Part shown: positions 1 to 9,122 of the stretch, in pieces
How positions within the stretch are numbered: the first letter of the stretch is position 1
How the letters are laid out: every line of letters begins with the position of its first letter
Position numbers and translations under genes: made by a program
The notes under the pieces: model-generated
Databases searched by the model: none
Told to the model about the DNA's origin: nothing
The model's input: the letters and a program-made list of their open reading frames with translations, nothing else
Assembly (NCBI GenBank): GCA_046734455.1
Contig: JBKPRJ010000058.1
Span: 1 to 63,783 of the forward strand
Reading direction: 5' to 3'
Length of the DNA: 63,783 nucleotides
Source of the DNA: DATEOR01 sp046734455
Lineage (GTDB): Bacteria > Actinomycetota > Thermoleophilia > Gaiellales > Gaiellaceae

Positions 1-61
1 GGTTCGAACCAGTGACCTCCTGCTTGTAAGGCAGGCGCTCTCCCAGCTGAGCTAACCGCCC
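1..61 (-). tRNA. tRNA-Val (anticodon UAC), 3' end cut by window edge
   Basis: On the minus strand the 5' end GGGCGG starts at 61. A D arm with AGCTCAG follows, then an anticodon stem CCTGC/GCAGG with loop CTTACAA (anticodon TAC), then a T arm reading GGTTCGAACC. The 3' acceptor strand lies left of position 1, so the gene is partial here. Confidence 0.93.
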
Positions 62-64
62 AGG

Positions 65-137
65 TGCCCCCAGCGGGATTCGAACCCGCGCTACAGCCTT
101 GAAAGGGCTGTGACCTGGGCCGCTAGTCGATGGGGGC
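65..137 (-). tRNA. tRNA-Glu (anticodon UUC)
   Basis: The acceptor stem GCCCCCA starts at 137 and pairs with TGGGGGC. The anticodon stem CAGCC/GGCTG encloses loop CTTTCAA (anticodon TTC), and the T arm is GCGGGTTCGAATCCCGC. No CCA is encoded; the 3' end reads ACCT. It lies 3 bp downstream of tRNA-Val on the same strand. Confidence 0.95.
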
Positions 138-181
138 GGCCCGCCAAGGATAGCTGGGGCGCGCCGATACTCTTTCCAGCG

Positions 182-254
182 GGGCCGGTAGCTCAGTTGG
201 TAGAGCAGGGGACTTTTAATCCCAAGGTCGCAGGTTCGATCCCTGCCCGGCCCA
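182..254 (+). tRNA. tRNA-Lys (anticodon UUU)
   Basis: The acceptor stem GGGCCGG pairs with CCGGCCC (247-253). The anticodon loop is CTTTTAA (anticodon TTT) and the T arm is GCAGGTTCGATCCCTGC. No CCA is encoded. It is divergent from the tRNA-Glu/Val pair. Confidence 0.95.
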
Positions 255-291
255 CCTGTAACGCGTTCGGCGCGTTTCGACAGTACTGAGC

Positions 292-825
292 ATGAGCAAT
301 CACTTCGATCGCCAGTCCGCCGAGGCGCGCTTTCGGGAGGTCTTCGTGCATCTCGGCGCCGTCACGGCCTACGCGCGGAGGCGAGGGAGCAGGGATCCGG
401 ACGGGATTGCCGCGGAGGCGATGACCATCGCCTGGCGGCGGCTCGCCGACGTCCCTGCCGACGACCCTCTGCCGTGGCTCTACGGAACGGCGCGCAACCT
501 CGTCCTCGCGGAGACGCGGCGCTCGGCGCCGGCGGTCACAGAGACGCCGGACCACGAGCACGTTGACCAATCGCCTCTCGAGCTCGATCCGATCCTCGAC
601 CGCGCGCTCAGGTCGCTCTCCCGTCTCGACCGGGAAGCTCTTCTGCTCGTCGCCTGGGAGGACCTCACACCCAAGCAGGCTGCCAGGGCGCTCGGCATCA
701 ACGCGACGGCGTTCCGCGTGCGCCTCCTCCGAGCCCGCCGCAGGCTCCGCGCGAGCCTCGAGCAGGCGGAGGCGACCGCTCCGGTCGCCTCGCACCTCGC
801 CCACGTCGACGTGGAGGGAACATGA
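292..825 (+). CDS. RNA polymerase sigma factor, ECF-like (sigma-70 family)
   Basis: A 177-aa protein with the two-domain layout of extracytoplasmic-function sigma factors. The region 2 part lies around residues 40-75 (EAMTIAWRR...PWLYGTARNLV). Region 4 lies around 105-150, with the helix-turn-helix segment LTPKQAARALGINATAFRVR followed by a basic tail. It should direct core RNA polymerase to a small regulon. Its stop overlaps the start of the next gene (ATGA at 822-825), and that gene encodes a membrane protein suited to be its anti-sigma partner. The start is ATG 292, 38 bp after tRNA-Lys. The family is clear; the stimulus and regulon are not. Confidence 0.88.
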   Translation: MSNHFDRQSAEARFREVFVHLGAVTAYARRRGSRDPDGIAAEAMTIAWRRLADVPADDPLPWLYGTARNLVLAETRRSAPAVTETPDHEHVDQSPLELDPILDRALRSLSRLDREALLLVAWEDLTPKQAARALGINATAFRVRLLRARRRLRASLEQAEATAPVASHLAHVDVEGT

Positions 826-1475
826 AGAACGATCCCACACTCACTCGTCTGCGCCGGCTGAACCCGGTGCCGGAGGCGGCCTCAGTCGACGGCGCCGCGC
901 TCTACGAGCGCGTCATCTCGCTTGCGCCCGACGAGCGGCTCGCCGCCCGCCGGTCCGCACATCGCCGCCGGATCGCTCTCGTCGCCGTCGCGCTCATCGT
1001 CATGGCGCTGCTCGCGACGACCGCGTTTGCCATCTCCGGGCTCTTCGGAGACGTCGTCGAGCCGCCGGTCACGCGGCAGGAGTACCGCAATGCGCAGGAC
1101 GTGCTCACGCTCCCGCCGGGGGCGACCTGGCCGGACCTGGACGTTCCTCGGAACTCCGTCACAACGCGCGGAGGCGGCGGCTCCTATGCGGTGATGATCG
1201 CGATGGGCTCCTGGGAGTGCTACTGGGTCGACGCGATACGCAGCGGCGACGAAGAGGCGCAGGAGCAGTCGCATGCGGCGCTGACCTCGCTTCTCCGCGA
1301 CCACGCTGTCATCGCTCCTGCGGGGGCCTCCGAGAACTGGGCGCCCACCGGGCACGCCTTCCCGGTCGTCGCCTTCGCCGACGACGGCGGCTACGAACAC
1401 AAGCAGAAGATGTACACGGACGCAGCCGCCGGCCGCCCGCGCGAGCTCGTCCAGAGCTGTAAGGCAAACGGCTGA
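822..1475 (+). CDS. Single-pass membrane protein, putative anti-sigma partner
   Basis: A 217-aa protein with a charged cytoplasmic N-terminus of about 50 residues. One hydrophobic helix follows (about residues 51-72, IALVAVALIVMALLATTAFA), then an extracytoplasmic domain of about 145 residues containing two Cys. It overlaps the sigma gene by 4 bp, so the two are translationally coupled. The order sigma then single-TM protein is the usual sigma/anti-sigma arrangement. There is no HxxxCxxC zinc anti-sigma motif in the N-terminal part, so it is not a classical ZAS protein. Anti-sigma function is inferred from context alone. Confidence 0.6.
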   Translation: MKNDPTLTRLRRLNPVPEAASVDGAALYERVISLAPDERLAARRSAHRRRIALVAVALIVMALLATTAFAISGLFGDVVEPPVTRQEYRNAQDVLTLPPGATWPDLDVPRNSVTTRGGGGSYAVMIAMGSWECYWVDAIRSGDEEAQEQSHAALTSLLRDHAVIAPAGASENWAPTGHAFPVVAFADDGGYEHKQKMYTDAAAGRPRELVQSCKANG

Positions 1476-1503
1476 ATCACCGACGGCGCCGGGCCTGAGG
1501 AGG

Positions 1504-2553
1504 GTGCTCAAGCCCGGCGCTTCGGATCCCGATAAGTCCCGTATGGCTCCGGCAAACCGGCTTCAGGCCCTGCTCGACGTTTCGCACAAGCTCTCTTCGA
1601 CCCTCGAACTGAGCGAGGTTCTGCGTGCCTTCACGAACCAGGCGACCGAGCTCACCGGTGCCACGGCCGCCGAGATCTCGTTCTGGGATCACGAGCGGGA
1701 CGAGCTCGTCATGCTCGTCGAGTACCTCGAAGGCTCGAACGAGATCACCGAGGAGGGCGGCCAGATCTACCGACTCGCCGAGTTCCCGGCGACGAAGCAG
1801 GTCCTCCAGACCCAGGAGCCGATCCAGATTCGCGTGTCGAACGAAAGCGACGATCCGGCCGAGCGCGCGCTGCTCGCGGCCCGCGGGCAGGGCGCTCTGC
1901 TCATGCTCCCGCTCATCTGCGGCGGCGAGACGATCGGGATGATGGAGATCGTCGACGACACCGACCGGGCGTTCGACGCGGCCGACGTCGACTTCTGCCA
2001 GGCGCTTTGCAACGTCGTCGCGCCCGCGGTGCAGAACGCGATGCTCTATCAGGAGATGAAGGAGCTCGCGGCGCGCGACAAGCTCACCGGGCTCTACAAC
2101 CGCCGGCTCTTCGAGGAGCAGTTCGACGCCGCCGTTGCACGCAGCCAGCGGAACGGCGAGCAGCTCAGCCTTCTCGTCGTCGACCTCGACGGGCTCAAGC
2201 GCATCAACGACCTCGGTGGCCATCCGGCCGGGGACGAGGCGCTTCGCGCACTCGCGGAAGCGCTCTGCGAATCGTGCCGTGCGGGCGATGTCCCGTGCAG
2301 GCTGGGCGGAGACGAGTTCGCTGTGATTCTCCCGGGCGCCGACCCGGACGACGCGATCAAGGTCGCCGAGCGCGCGCAGGACGCGCTCATCGCGAAGGGC
2401 CCGTACAGCTTCTCGGGCGGAGTCGCCCGCGCGGCGACGAACCTCGGCTCCTCGTACGATCTCTACCGCTCGGCGGACATCGCCGCCTACCGCGCGAAGG
2501 CCGCGGGCGGCGCCCGTACCCTGTTGGGCGTAGAGGCCCGCGCGGCCAGCTAG
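1504..2553 (+). CDS. GAF-GGDEF diguanylate cyclase
   Basis: A 349-aa protein. Residues about 20-180 form a GAF sensor domain. Residues about 195-345 form a GGDEF domain with DKLTGLYNRR at its start and an intact GGDEF catalytic loop (residues 268-272). RAGD lies exactly five residues before GGDEF, matching the RxxD inhibitory I-site, so product inhibition by cyclic-di-GMP is expected. The predicted reaction is 2 GTP to c-di-GMP, in the cytoplasm. The start is uncertain: GTG 1504 directly abuts AGGAGG (1498-1503), which is too close to serve as its ribosome site. ATG 1543 (335 aa) is an alternative. Confidence 0.88.
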   Translation: MLKPGASDPDKSRMAPANRLQALLDVSHKLSSTLELSEVLRAFTNQATELTGATAAEISFWDHERDELVMLVEYLEGSNEITEEGGQIYRLAEFPATKQVLQTQEPIQIRVSNESDDPAERALLAARGQGALLMLPLICGGETIGMMEIVDDTDRAFDAADVDFCQALCNVVAPAVQNAMLYQEMKELAARDKLTGLYNRRLFEEQFDAAVARSQRNGEQLSLLVVDLDGLKRINDLGGHPAGDEALRALAEALCESCRAGDVPCRLGGDEFAVILPGADPDDAIKVAERAQDALIAKGPYSFSGGVARAATNLGSSYDLYRSADIAAYRAKAAGGARTLLGVEARAAS

Positions 2554-2653
2554 GCGCTTGGCGGCAGGCTCCCGCCGGGCGAAGCCCGGCTCCGCCTGCC
2601 TGACGACGCTCCAAGCGCCCAGCTGGCCGTTTCGCAGACCCCGAAAGCGTGGT

Positions 2654-3580
2654 CTAGGCCGTCGCGGCGGCGCGCGTCTCCTCGCGCGCGGCGATCGTCT
2701 CGCCGATCACCCCGAGCATGGCCTCGATCGCCGGCGAGCGGCCGCCCGCCCGGTTCACCGAGTAGACCTTGCGCTTCAGCGGGTTGAGCGCGACCGGCCT
2801 CGCCTCCACGCCCGGATAGAGCGTCTCGAGCGCGAGCTCCGGGGCGAGCGCGACCCCGACGCCCGCGGCGACGAGCCCCTGCCAGACGCCGTGGTCGTCG
2901 CTCTCGAATCCGATCGAAGGCTCGAACCCGGCCGCACGGCACGCGCGCGAGACGAACTCGTGGCACGAGGAGCGCGCCGTCGACGAGATCCAGGCCTCGT
3001 CGGCGAGCTCGTCCAGGCGCACGGCGCGCTTCTTGGCAGCGCGGTGCCCGCGTGGGAGGACGAGTCGGATCGGATCGTCCAACAGGTGTGTCTTTTCGAC
3101 GGAGTCGTCCTCCGGCAGGGGAACGAAGTCGTACTCGTAGACGAGAGCCAGGTCGAGCTCGCCCGACTTCACCCGCGCGATGCTCGGGAGCGCGTCCGCC
3201 TCGGTCAACGAAAGCTCGACTGCCGGATAACGGCGCCGGAACTCGCCGATGGCGCGGGGCATGATCGTCGCGTACGCGGTCGGGAAGGAGGAGAGCCGCA
3301 GCATTCCACCGCGCAGGCCCGCGATCGCCTGGATCTCGGCCTCCGCGGCCGCGAGGCTCGCCACGATCCCGTCCGTGTGGGCGACGAGCGCGCGCCCAGC
3401 TTCGGTCAGCCGCACCGAGCGCGGCCCGCGCTCGACGAGCGCCACGCCGGCCTCGCGTTCGAGGGTCGCGATCTGCTGCGAGACCGCGGACGGCGTGAAG
3501 GCAAGCGCGTGCGCCGCCGCGGCGATCGAGCCGTGCTCCGCGACCGCGCTCAGGACGCGCATCCGTCGAACGTCGAGCAT
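2654..3580 (-). CDS. LysR-family transcriptional regulator
   Basis: A 308-aa protein of usual LysR length. Residues 3-60 hold the winged helix-turn-helix (AVAEHGSIAAAAHALAFTPS, then AVSQQIATLE). Residues about 90-295 form the periplasmic-binding-protein-like effector domain. It is divergent from the FtsX-type exporter gene at 3651, with 70 bp between that contain repeats suited to its own operator. By family habit it probably regulates itself and perhaps the exporter. The effector cannot be told from sequence. Confidence 0.9.
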   Translation of the reverse strand: MLDVRRMRVLSAVAEHGSIAAAAHALAFTPSAVSQQIATLEREAGVALVERGPRSVRLTEAGRALVAHTDGIVASLAAAEAEIQAIAGLRGGMLRLSSFPTAYATIMPRAIGEFRRRYPAVELSLTEADALPSIARVKSGELDLALVYEYDFVPLPEDDSVEKTHLLDDPIRLVLPRGHRAAKKRAVRLDELADEAWISSTARSSCHEFVSRACRAAGFEPSIGFESDDHGVWQGLVAAGVGVALAPELALETLYPGVEARPVALNPLKRKVYSVNRAGGRSPAIEAMLGVIGETIAAREETRAAATA

Positions 3581-3581
3581 A

Positions 3582-3620
3582 AGTCAATCTTAGTCAACCA
3601 CAAGAAGATTCAGTGGTTGT
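3582..3620. promoter_or_regulatory. Candidate LysR operator in the divergent intergenic region
   Basis: Two features stand out in this A/T-richer gap. AGTCAA is directly repeated at 3582-3587 and 3592-3597. CAACCAC (3595-3601) and GTGGTTG (3613-3619) form a perfect 7-bp inverted repeat with an 11-nt spacer, the geometry of LysR T-N11-A boxes. The site sits between the LysR start (3580) and the exporter GTG (3651). Confidence 0.5.
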
Positions 3621-3650
3621 GATGCTCACTCTCTGGCAGCGTTCTATGGA

Positions 3651-6600
3651 GTGAAGACGGTTCGCTCGCTCGGATTCCCGCTCGGGCTCGCGTGGTCGCG
3701 GCTGCGGCACCGGCCCGGCCGTGCCCTGCTGCTCGCGCTCGGGGTGGCGGCGGCCGCGGGCGCGCTCGCGATCGTCCTCGGCGGCAGCCTGGTCGCCCAG
3801 GACGTCTCTGCGGGCCGCGCGCTCGGGGCGGTGCCCGAGTCGAAACGCGCGGTCGCGGTGACCTACGCCGACCTCGGCCTTCCGCGGAACGGCGTCACGC
3901 GCGCGGAGCTCGAGCCGCTCGTAGTACGCACGCTCTCGGACTTTGCGCCGGGGGAGCCCGCGCGCGCAGTGCAGTTCAAGCTTCTGCGGATCGGCGGCGC
4001 GTTCACCAACCTGGCCGGCGTCGACGACGTGTCGCGCTGGGTGCGCCTCACGTCGGGCCGCTACCCGCGCGAATGCATCCCCGAGCGCTGCGAGGTCGTC
4101 CAGCTCGGCGGCACGGGCGAGGTCGCGAGCGCACCGGGGCTCCGCTTCGTCAAGGTGGGCCAGGGCGTGCTCTCCTCGCCGCTGCCGTTCGGGCTGCTTC
4201 CCGGAGCGAAGGCGACGCGAGTGGGCGAGTCCTTCGGAGTCTCCGAACCGCCCTTCCTCCTCGCGGAGGGCTTCGACGAGCTCTCTGCGCTTGCCGACCT
4301 CCAGTCCATCTACCGGACGTACGCCTGGTCGGTGCCGCTCGCACCGCACAGCATCCATCCGTGGGAGATCGACGGCTTCGAAGCTCGGGCGGTGCAGGCC
4401 GAGTCGACGCTTCGCGCCCGCTCGCTCTTCCTCGACCTCTCCGCGCCCGCTTCGGAGCTGGCGGCCGCGCGGGAGACGGGACAGGTCGCCGGGCGCCGGC
4501 TCCTCCTCGTCGGAGGACAGGTGGCCGCGCTCCTCCTCGCTTTCGCGGTGCTCGCGGCGGTCGGTATGCGCCGCGAAGTGGAGGCCGCGCGCCGGCGGCT
4601 GACCTGGTTCGGCGGCCGCCGCTGGCAGGTGCACCTCGTAACTGCGGCCGAGACGGTCGCAGTGGCGCTCTTCGGAGCGGTCCTCGGGTGGACGATCGGG
4701 AGCTTGGCCACGGTCGTACTCGCCGATCAGGCGGCATCGCCGGCCGGGGCGGTGCTGAGCCATTCTGCGCTTGCCGGCTCGGGCCTCGCCGCCGCGGCCG
4801 GTCTGGCCCTTGCCGCCGCGCTCGTCCTGATCGTCGTCCTCAGCGTTCCGGGCCTCTCGCTCGGTGGCCGCACGTTCACGCCGCTCGATGCCGCGGCGCT
4901 CGGCGCGCTCCTCGCGGTCGTTCTCGCATTCGCGCGCGGCGACGCGGACGCGCGCTCACTCGGCCAGGGCGGAGGAACCGGGACGCTCCTCCTGCTTCTT
5001 CCCGGCCTCGTCACGTTCGTGGTCGCCGTGGCCGCGGCCCGACTGCTCGTTCCCGGGCTGCGGCTGCTCGAGCGGCTCGCCCGCGGCGGGAAGATCCAGG
5101 TGCGGCTCGCCGCGCTCTCGCTCGCTCGGAGCCCCGGGCGCGCGGCGGTTGCCGTCACGTTCCTCGTCGCGAGCCTCGGCCTCGGCCTCTTCGCGGTGGT
5201 CTACCGCTCGACGCTCGACGACGGCCTCTCCGAGCAGGCTGCCTACGCCGTGCCTCGCGACTTCACCGTGCGGGAGGATCTCTCGCCCGCCGGGCTCGTC
5301 GCACCGCTCGAGGCTGCGCCTGTTTCGAGCTACGAAGCCCTCGGTGCCGATGTCACGCCGGTGCTCCGGCGGACGGCGAGCGCGGGCGGGCCCGGGCAGG
5401 TCACCCTCCTCGGCGTTCGTGCCGAGTCGATCGCCGGGCTCGACGGCTGGCAGGACCGCTTCTCGCCGCTTTCGCGCGAGGAGCTGATCGACCGGATCCA
5501 GCCCGACTCGCCGCCGGTTCTGCGCGGCGCGCCACTGCCGGCCGACGGCTCGGAGCTAGCACTGCCGTACGAGCTGCGCGGAGGAGCGGTGGCGCTGACC
5601 GCGGTCGTGTACCAGCCCAACGGGCTCTTCAGCCGCATCAAGCTGGGGACGGCCGATCAGGGGAGTGGGACCTTGCGTGCCGCGATTCCGCCGGACGCGC
5701 ATCGGGGGCGCGTCGTCGCACTCGAGCTCGCGCGCGCGTTCTCCGCCGAGGGGCACGGCGACTTTGCGCGGGTCGACGGCGTCGTGACGCTCGGTCCGCT
5801 GACGGCGGGCGGGAGCGCGATTACCGACTACGCCGGTTGGACAGGCCTCGACAACGTCGACGCCAACGGCTCGAGGCTCCGCTTCCTGCTTTCGAACGAG
5901 GCGGCGAACCCGAGATTCCAGCCCGCGCAGGCGAGCGACGCCGCTCCGCCTCCCGTCGTCGCCACTCCGGGCCTGGCGGCGGCCGCGGGCTCGGGAGGAA
6001 TCATCCCGCTCCGCCTCCCGGGCGGCTCGGTACCGGTGCGGGTCGTGGGCACGATCCGGCGCTTCCCGTCGGTCTCGGGCGACTTCGTGCTCGGCGATGA
6101 GCGAACGCTCTTCGTCGCCATAAACGCCGCGAGCCCCGGCACCGCAGTTCCCAACGAGCTTTGGCTCGAGGGACCGGACGACCTCGGCGCGCGCCTCGAG
6201 CGGCCGCCCTTCGCCGCGCTCTCCGTCTCGTCGCGCGCTGTACTCGAAGGCCGGCTCCGCGCAGACCCGCTCGCCCGCGGCTCGCTCGCCGCGTTGACGG
6301 GAGCGGCGATCGTCGCGTTCCTCCTCGCTCTCGTGGGCCTGGCCGTGCTCCTCGCCGGAGATGCGCGCGACGAGCGCCGAGAGCTCTTCGACCTGGAGAC
6401 GCAGGGCGCCGGGCCGGGGACTCTCAGGCGCCACCTCCGCCTCCGCGCCGTCCTCGTCGCAGCGCTCGGCCTCCTCGGCGGGCTCGCCGCCGCCGCGCTG
6501 CTCGCGGTGCTGGCGGTCGACCTCGTCACGCTGACCGCCGGCGCGTCCCTGCCGGAGCCGCCGCTCGCGATCGCCGTGGACTGGCGCCTCGTCGCGCTCG

Positions 6601-6665
6601 CGTGCGCCGCGTACGGCGTGCTCACGGCCGGGCTCGTCGCACTCTCGACCCGGAGGGCGGTGTGA
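3651..6665 (+). CDS. FtsX/MacB-type ABC transporter permease
   Basis: A 1004-aa membrane protein. It has an N-terminal helix (about residues 20-45) and a large extracytoplasmic region. A first group of helices (about 280-440) includes LLLVGGQVAALLLAFAVL. A second long external region follows, then a C-terminal helix group (about 870-1000). The two FtsX-like repeats and the tight coupling to a double ATPase gene (GTGA overlap at 6662-6665) indicate an ABC exporter or lipoprotein/peptide-handling system of the MacB/LolCDE superfamily. The start is GTG 3651. The substrate is unknown. Confidence 0.85.
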   Translation: MKTVRSLGFPLGLAWSRLRHRPGRALLLALGVAAAAGALAIVLGGSLVAQDVSAGRALGAVPESKRAVAVTYADLGLPRNGVTRAELEPLVVRTLSDFAPGEPARAVQFKLLRIGGAFTNLAGVDDVSRWVRLTSGRYPRECIPERCEVVQLGGTGEVASAPGLRFVKVGQGVLSSPLPFGLLPGAKATRVGESFGVSEPPFLLAEGFDELSALADLQSIYRTYAWSVPLAPHSIHPWEIDGFEARAVQAESTLRARSLFLDLSAPASELAAARETGQVAGRRLLLVGGQVAALLLAFAVLAAVGMRREVEAARRRLTWFGGRRWQVHLVTAAETVAVALFGAVLGWTIGSLATVVLADQAASPAGAVLSHSALAGSGLAAAAGLALAAALVLIVVLSVPGLSLGGRTFTPLDAAALGALLAVVLAFARGDADARSLGQGGGTGTLLLLLPGLVTFVVAVAAARLLVPGLRLLERLARGGKIQVRLAALSLARSPGRAAVAVTFLVASLGLGLFAVVYRSTLDDGLSEQAAYAVPRDFTVREDLSPAGLVAPLEAAPVSSYEALGADVTPVLRRTASAGGPGQVTLLGVRAESIAGLDGWQDRFSPLSREELIDRIQPDSPPVLRGAPLPADGSELALPYELRGGAVALTAVVYQPNGLFSRIKLGTADQGSGTLRAAIPPDAHRGRVVALELARAFSAEGHGDFARVDGVVTLGPLTAGGSAITDYAGWTGLDNVDANGSRLRFLLSNEAANPRFQPAQASDAAPPPVVATPGLAAAAGSGGIIPLRLPGGSVPVRVVGTIRRFPSVSGDFVLGDERTLFVAINAASPGTAVPNELWLEGPDDLGARLERPPFAALSVSSRAVLEGRLRADPLARGSLAALTGAAIVAFLLALVGLAVLLAGDARDERRELFDLETQGAGPGTLRRHLRLRAVLVAALGLLGGLAAAALLAVLAVDLVTLTAGASLPEPPLAIAVDWRLVALACAAYGVLTAGLVALSTRRAV

Positions 6666-8197
6666 GTGCCGTCGAGGTCCGCGATCTCTTCCGCGTCTAT
6701 TCGACGCCGGAGGGCCATGCCGCCGCGCTGCAGGGGCTCACGCTGTCCGTGCAGGAGAAGGAGGTTGTCGTCGTCCTCGGCCCGAGCGGGTCGGGGAAGT
6801 CCACGCTCCTCCGCGTGCTCGCCGGGCTCGAGCGCCCGTCCGCGGGAAGCGCCCACGTCTTCGACGCGGACCTCGGAAGGCTCTCCAGCCGGCGTCTCGC
6901 CGATTACCGGTCGCGGACGACCGGCTACGTCGAGCAGCACTACTCCCGGTCCCTCGATCCGGACCTGACGGCGCGGGAGCTGGTCGGAATCCAGCTCGGC
7001 CTCGCCGGCGCGCCGCGCGCTGAGCGCGAGCGACGAGCGGACGAACTGCTCGAACGAGTGGGCCTTGCGGACAGACGCCGGGCACACCCGGGCGAGCTGT
7101 CGGGAGGAGAGCAGCAGCGGATCGCCGTGTGCGCGGCGCTCGCGCACCGGCCGCGGCTCCTGCTCGCGGACGAGCCCACGGGCGAGCTCGACGCGGCAAG
7201 CGCAGGGCTCGTCTACGAGGTGATCGGCGAGCTCGCCCGTGAGCACGGGTGCACGACCGTCCTCGTCAGCCACGACGTCGAGTCGACCGCCATCGCGGAT
7301 CGCACGGTGCGCGTCCGCGACGGGCGCGTCAGCGAGGAGGCGGGGCGCGGCGATTCCGAGACCCTCGTCGTCGCGCGCGGAGGCTGGGTTCGCCTTCCGG
7401 AGGAGCTTCTCGTCCGCGCGCGCATCGGCTCGCGGGCCAAGGCGGAGCTCGGCGACGCGGGAATCGTCGTCTCCGCCGCGGGCGAGAAAGCGGAGGAGCG
7501 GTCGCGGGACGGCGGGGCGCCGGTCGCCGCATCGGATCGGAACGGCGCGGTCCTCGCCCAGGCGCGCGGGGTGGAGAGGCGCTACGGGCAGGGAGCGCGC
7601 GAGACCGTCGTCCTCGACGGCCTCGACGCCGAGTTCCGGGCAGGGCGGCTGACAGCCGTCACCGGTCCTTCCGGGTCGGGGAAGACGACACTTCTCCATA
7701 TACTCGCCGGGCTTCGCGACCCGAGCACGGGAGACGTGACCGTCCTCGACCGGCCGCTCGCCGGGCTCGGCCGGGAAGAGCGCGCCGCGCTTCGCCGCGA
7801 TCCGATTGCCTTCATCCCGCAGGATCCGAGCCTGACGCCGTTCCTGAGCGCGCGCGAGAATGTGGAGGTCGCGCTCGCGCTACGGGCGCTCGATGCGGAC
7901 GAGGCCAGGGAGCGCGCGCTCGAGGCGCTCTCGGCCGTCGGCCTCGCCGAGCGCGCCGAGCAGCGGGTCGGCCGGCTCTCGGCCGGAGAGCGGCAGCGTG
8001 TCGCCATCGCTCGCGCGCTCGCGGCGGAGGCGAAGCTCCTCCTCGCCGACGAGCCGACCGCTCGGGTCGACGAGGCCAACGCGCTCGCCGTCGGCGCGCT
8101 CTTCGGCCGCTATGCGCGGGAGCAGGGCGCGGCCGTCGTCTGCGCCACGCACGACCCACTTGTCGTCGCGGAGGCGGACGACGTTCTGGCGCTCTAG
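6662..8197 (+). CDS. Double ABC-transporter ATPase (two LolD/MacB-like NBDs in one chain)
   Basis: A 511-aa protein with two complete nucleotide-binding domains. The N-half has Walker A GPSGSGKST, signature LSGGEQQR and Walker B LLLADEPTG. The C-half has Walker A GPSGSGKTT, a variant signature LSAGERQR and LLLADEPTA. A linker of about 70 residues separates them. In most MacB/LolD systems one small NBD gene is translated and dimerises; here both are fused, matching the single-chain FtsX permease encoded just upstream. The start is GTG 6662, overlapping the permease stop by 4 bp. It ends in a 4-bp convergent overlap with the MarR gene. Confidence 0.88.
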   Translation: MSAVEVRDLFRVYSTPEGHAAALQGLTLSVQEKEVVVVLGPSGSGKSTLLRVLAGLERPSAGSAHVFDADLGRLSSRRLADYRSRTTGYVEQHYSRSLDPDLTARELVGIQLGLAGAPRAERERRADELLERVGLADRRRAHPGELSGGEQQRIAVCAALAHRPRLLLADEPTGELDAASAGLVYEVIGELAREHGCTTVLVSHDVESTAIADRTVRVRDGRVSEEAGRGDSETLVVARGGWVRLPEELLVRARIGSRAKAELGDAGIVVSAAGEKAEERSRDGGAPVAASDRNGAVLAQARGVERRYGQGARETVVLDGLDAEFRAGRLTAVTGPSGSGKTTLLHILAGLRDPSTGDVTVLDRPLAGLGREERAALRRDPIAFIPQDPSLTPFLSARENVEVALALRALDADEARERALEALSAVGLAERAEQRVGRLSAGERQRVAIARALAAEAKLLLADEPTARVDEANALAVGALFGRYAREQGAAVVCATHDPLVVAEADDVLAL

Positions 8198-8661
8198 CAG
8201 TCCGGGTTGTCGCCGTTCGCGCCGGGCAGGCGCTCGAGGAGCCCGGCGAGGCTCGCCAGCTCGTCCGAGCTGAAGCGCTCGACGAAGAGCCGGTGCACCC
8301 CGGCCAGGTGCGTCTTGCGCGCGGCCTGGAGCTTCTCGTCCCCCTCCGAGGTCAGCTTGGCGTAGACCACGCGCCGGTCCGTGGCGCACGCCTCCCGCGT
8401 CACGAACCCGGAGCGCTCGAGTCCGTCGAGCAGCCTTGTGATCCCGGACGGCGTCAGGAGGACGCTGGAGGCGAGGTCGACGCGGCGCATCGCCTGCTCG
8501 GGCGCCCACGAAAGGTGCAGCAGGACCTCGAAGTCGTTGATCGTGAGCCCGTGGTCGGCGACGAGCTCGGCGTTCAGCTTCCCGACGATCGCGGAATGCG
8601 TCCGGAGGAACCGGACCCACGTGTCGAGCTCGAGACCCCGGGAAACCGCCTGGGAGGCCAC
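8194..8661 (-). CDS. MarR-family transcriptional regulator
   Basis: A 155-aa protein. The winged-helix core is seen in RRVDLASSVLLTPSGITRLL followed by LERSGFVTREACATDRRVVY, the MarR wing with the DRR motif. It is the second gene of a MarR pair transcribed toward the exporter genes; the upstream gene ends 9 bp before it. It probably acts with its neighbour at the inverted repeats near 9123-9157. The ligand is unknown. Confidence 0.88.
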   Translation of the reverse strand: MASQAVSRGLELDTWVRFLRTHSAIVGKLNAELVADHGLTINDFEVLLHLSWAPEQAMRRVDLASSVLLTPSGITRLLDGLERSGFVTREACATDRRVVYAKLTSEGDEKLQAARKTHLAGVHRLFVERFSSDELASLAGLLERLPGANGDNPDC

Positions 8662-8670
8662 ACCCCCACC

Positions 8671-9105
8671 TTATCGCGCAGTCGCCCGGCTGAGGATCCC
8701 GTGCAGCGTTTGGAGGTCTGCCTTCGACAGGCTCGCGATCTCGGGGGGCGGCTCGCCCATCTTCTCGAGCGCGCGGCGGCGGAGCGTACGGCCGGAACGG
8801 GTGAGCACCAGAGCCTTCACGCGGCGGTCCGACGGATCCGGGCGTCGTTCGACGGCTCCTCGCGCTTCCAGCCGGTCGACGATGCCGGTCACGTTCGACG
8901 CATCGCACTGGAGCATGTCGGCGATCTCGTACATCGGCGTCGGGCGCTGCGGATCGAGCCGCCGGAGGACGATGGCCTGCACGGGAGTCAGATCGAGCTG
9001 TGCGACGGCCTCGACGAAGCGCGTTCGCTGCTTGAGCATGAGCTCCCAGAGGATCTGCCAGGCGGCCTCGGCCTCGGCGGGAGTCTTCGTCTCTGCCAGA
9101 GTCAT
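8671..9105 (-). CDS. MarR-family transcriptional regulator
   Basis: A 144-aa protein with MarR features: the recognition-helix segment YEIADMLQCDASNVTGIVDR and the wing RRPDPSDRRVKAL. It is divergent from the DrrA-like ATPase gene, with a 64-bp gap rich in A/T and inverted repeats. MarR proteins commonly repress a divergent exporter and release it on binding a small lipophilic compound. That role is inferred from the arrangement here. Confidence 0.88.
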   Translation of the reverse strand: MTLAETKTPAEAEAAWQILWELMLKQRTRFVEAVAQLDLTPVQAIVLRRLDPQRPTPMYEIADMLQCDASNVTGIVDRLEARGAVERRPDPSDRRVKALVLTRSGRTLRRRALEKMGEPPPEIASLSKADLQTLHGILSRATAR

Positions 9106-9122
9106 GTTAACAAATATACTTG

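Noticed and set aside
193..840. Long minus-strand open frame across tRNA-Lys and the sigma gene
   Set aside because: It is antisense to a clear tRNA and a clear sigma factor, with Arg/Pro-rich translation typical of shadow frames in G/C-rich DNA.
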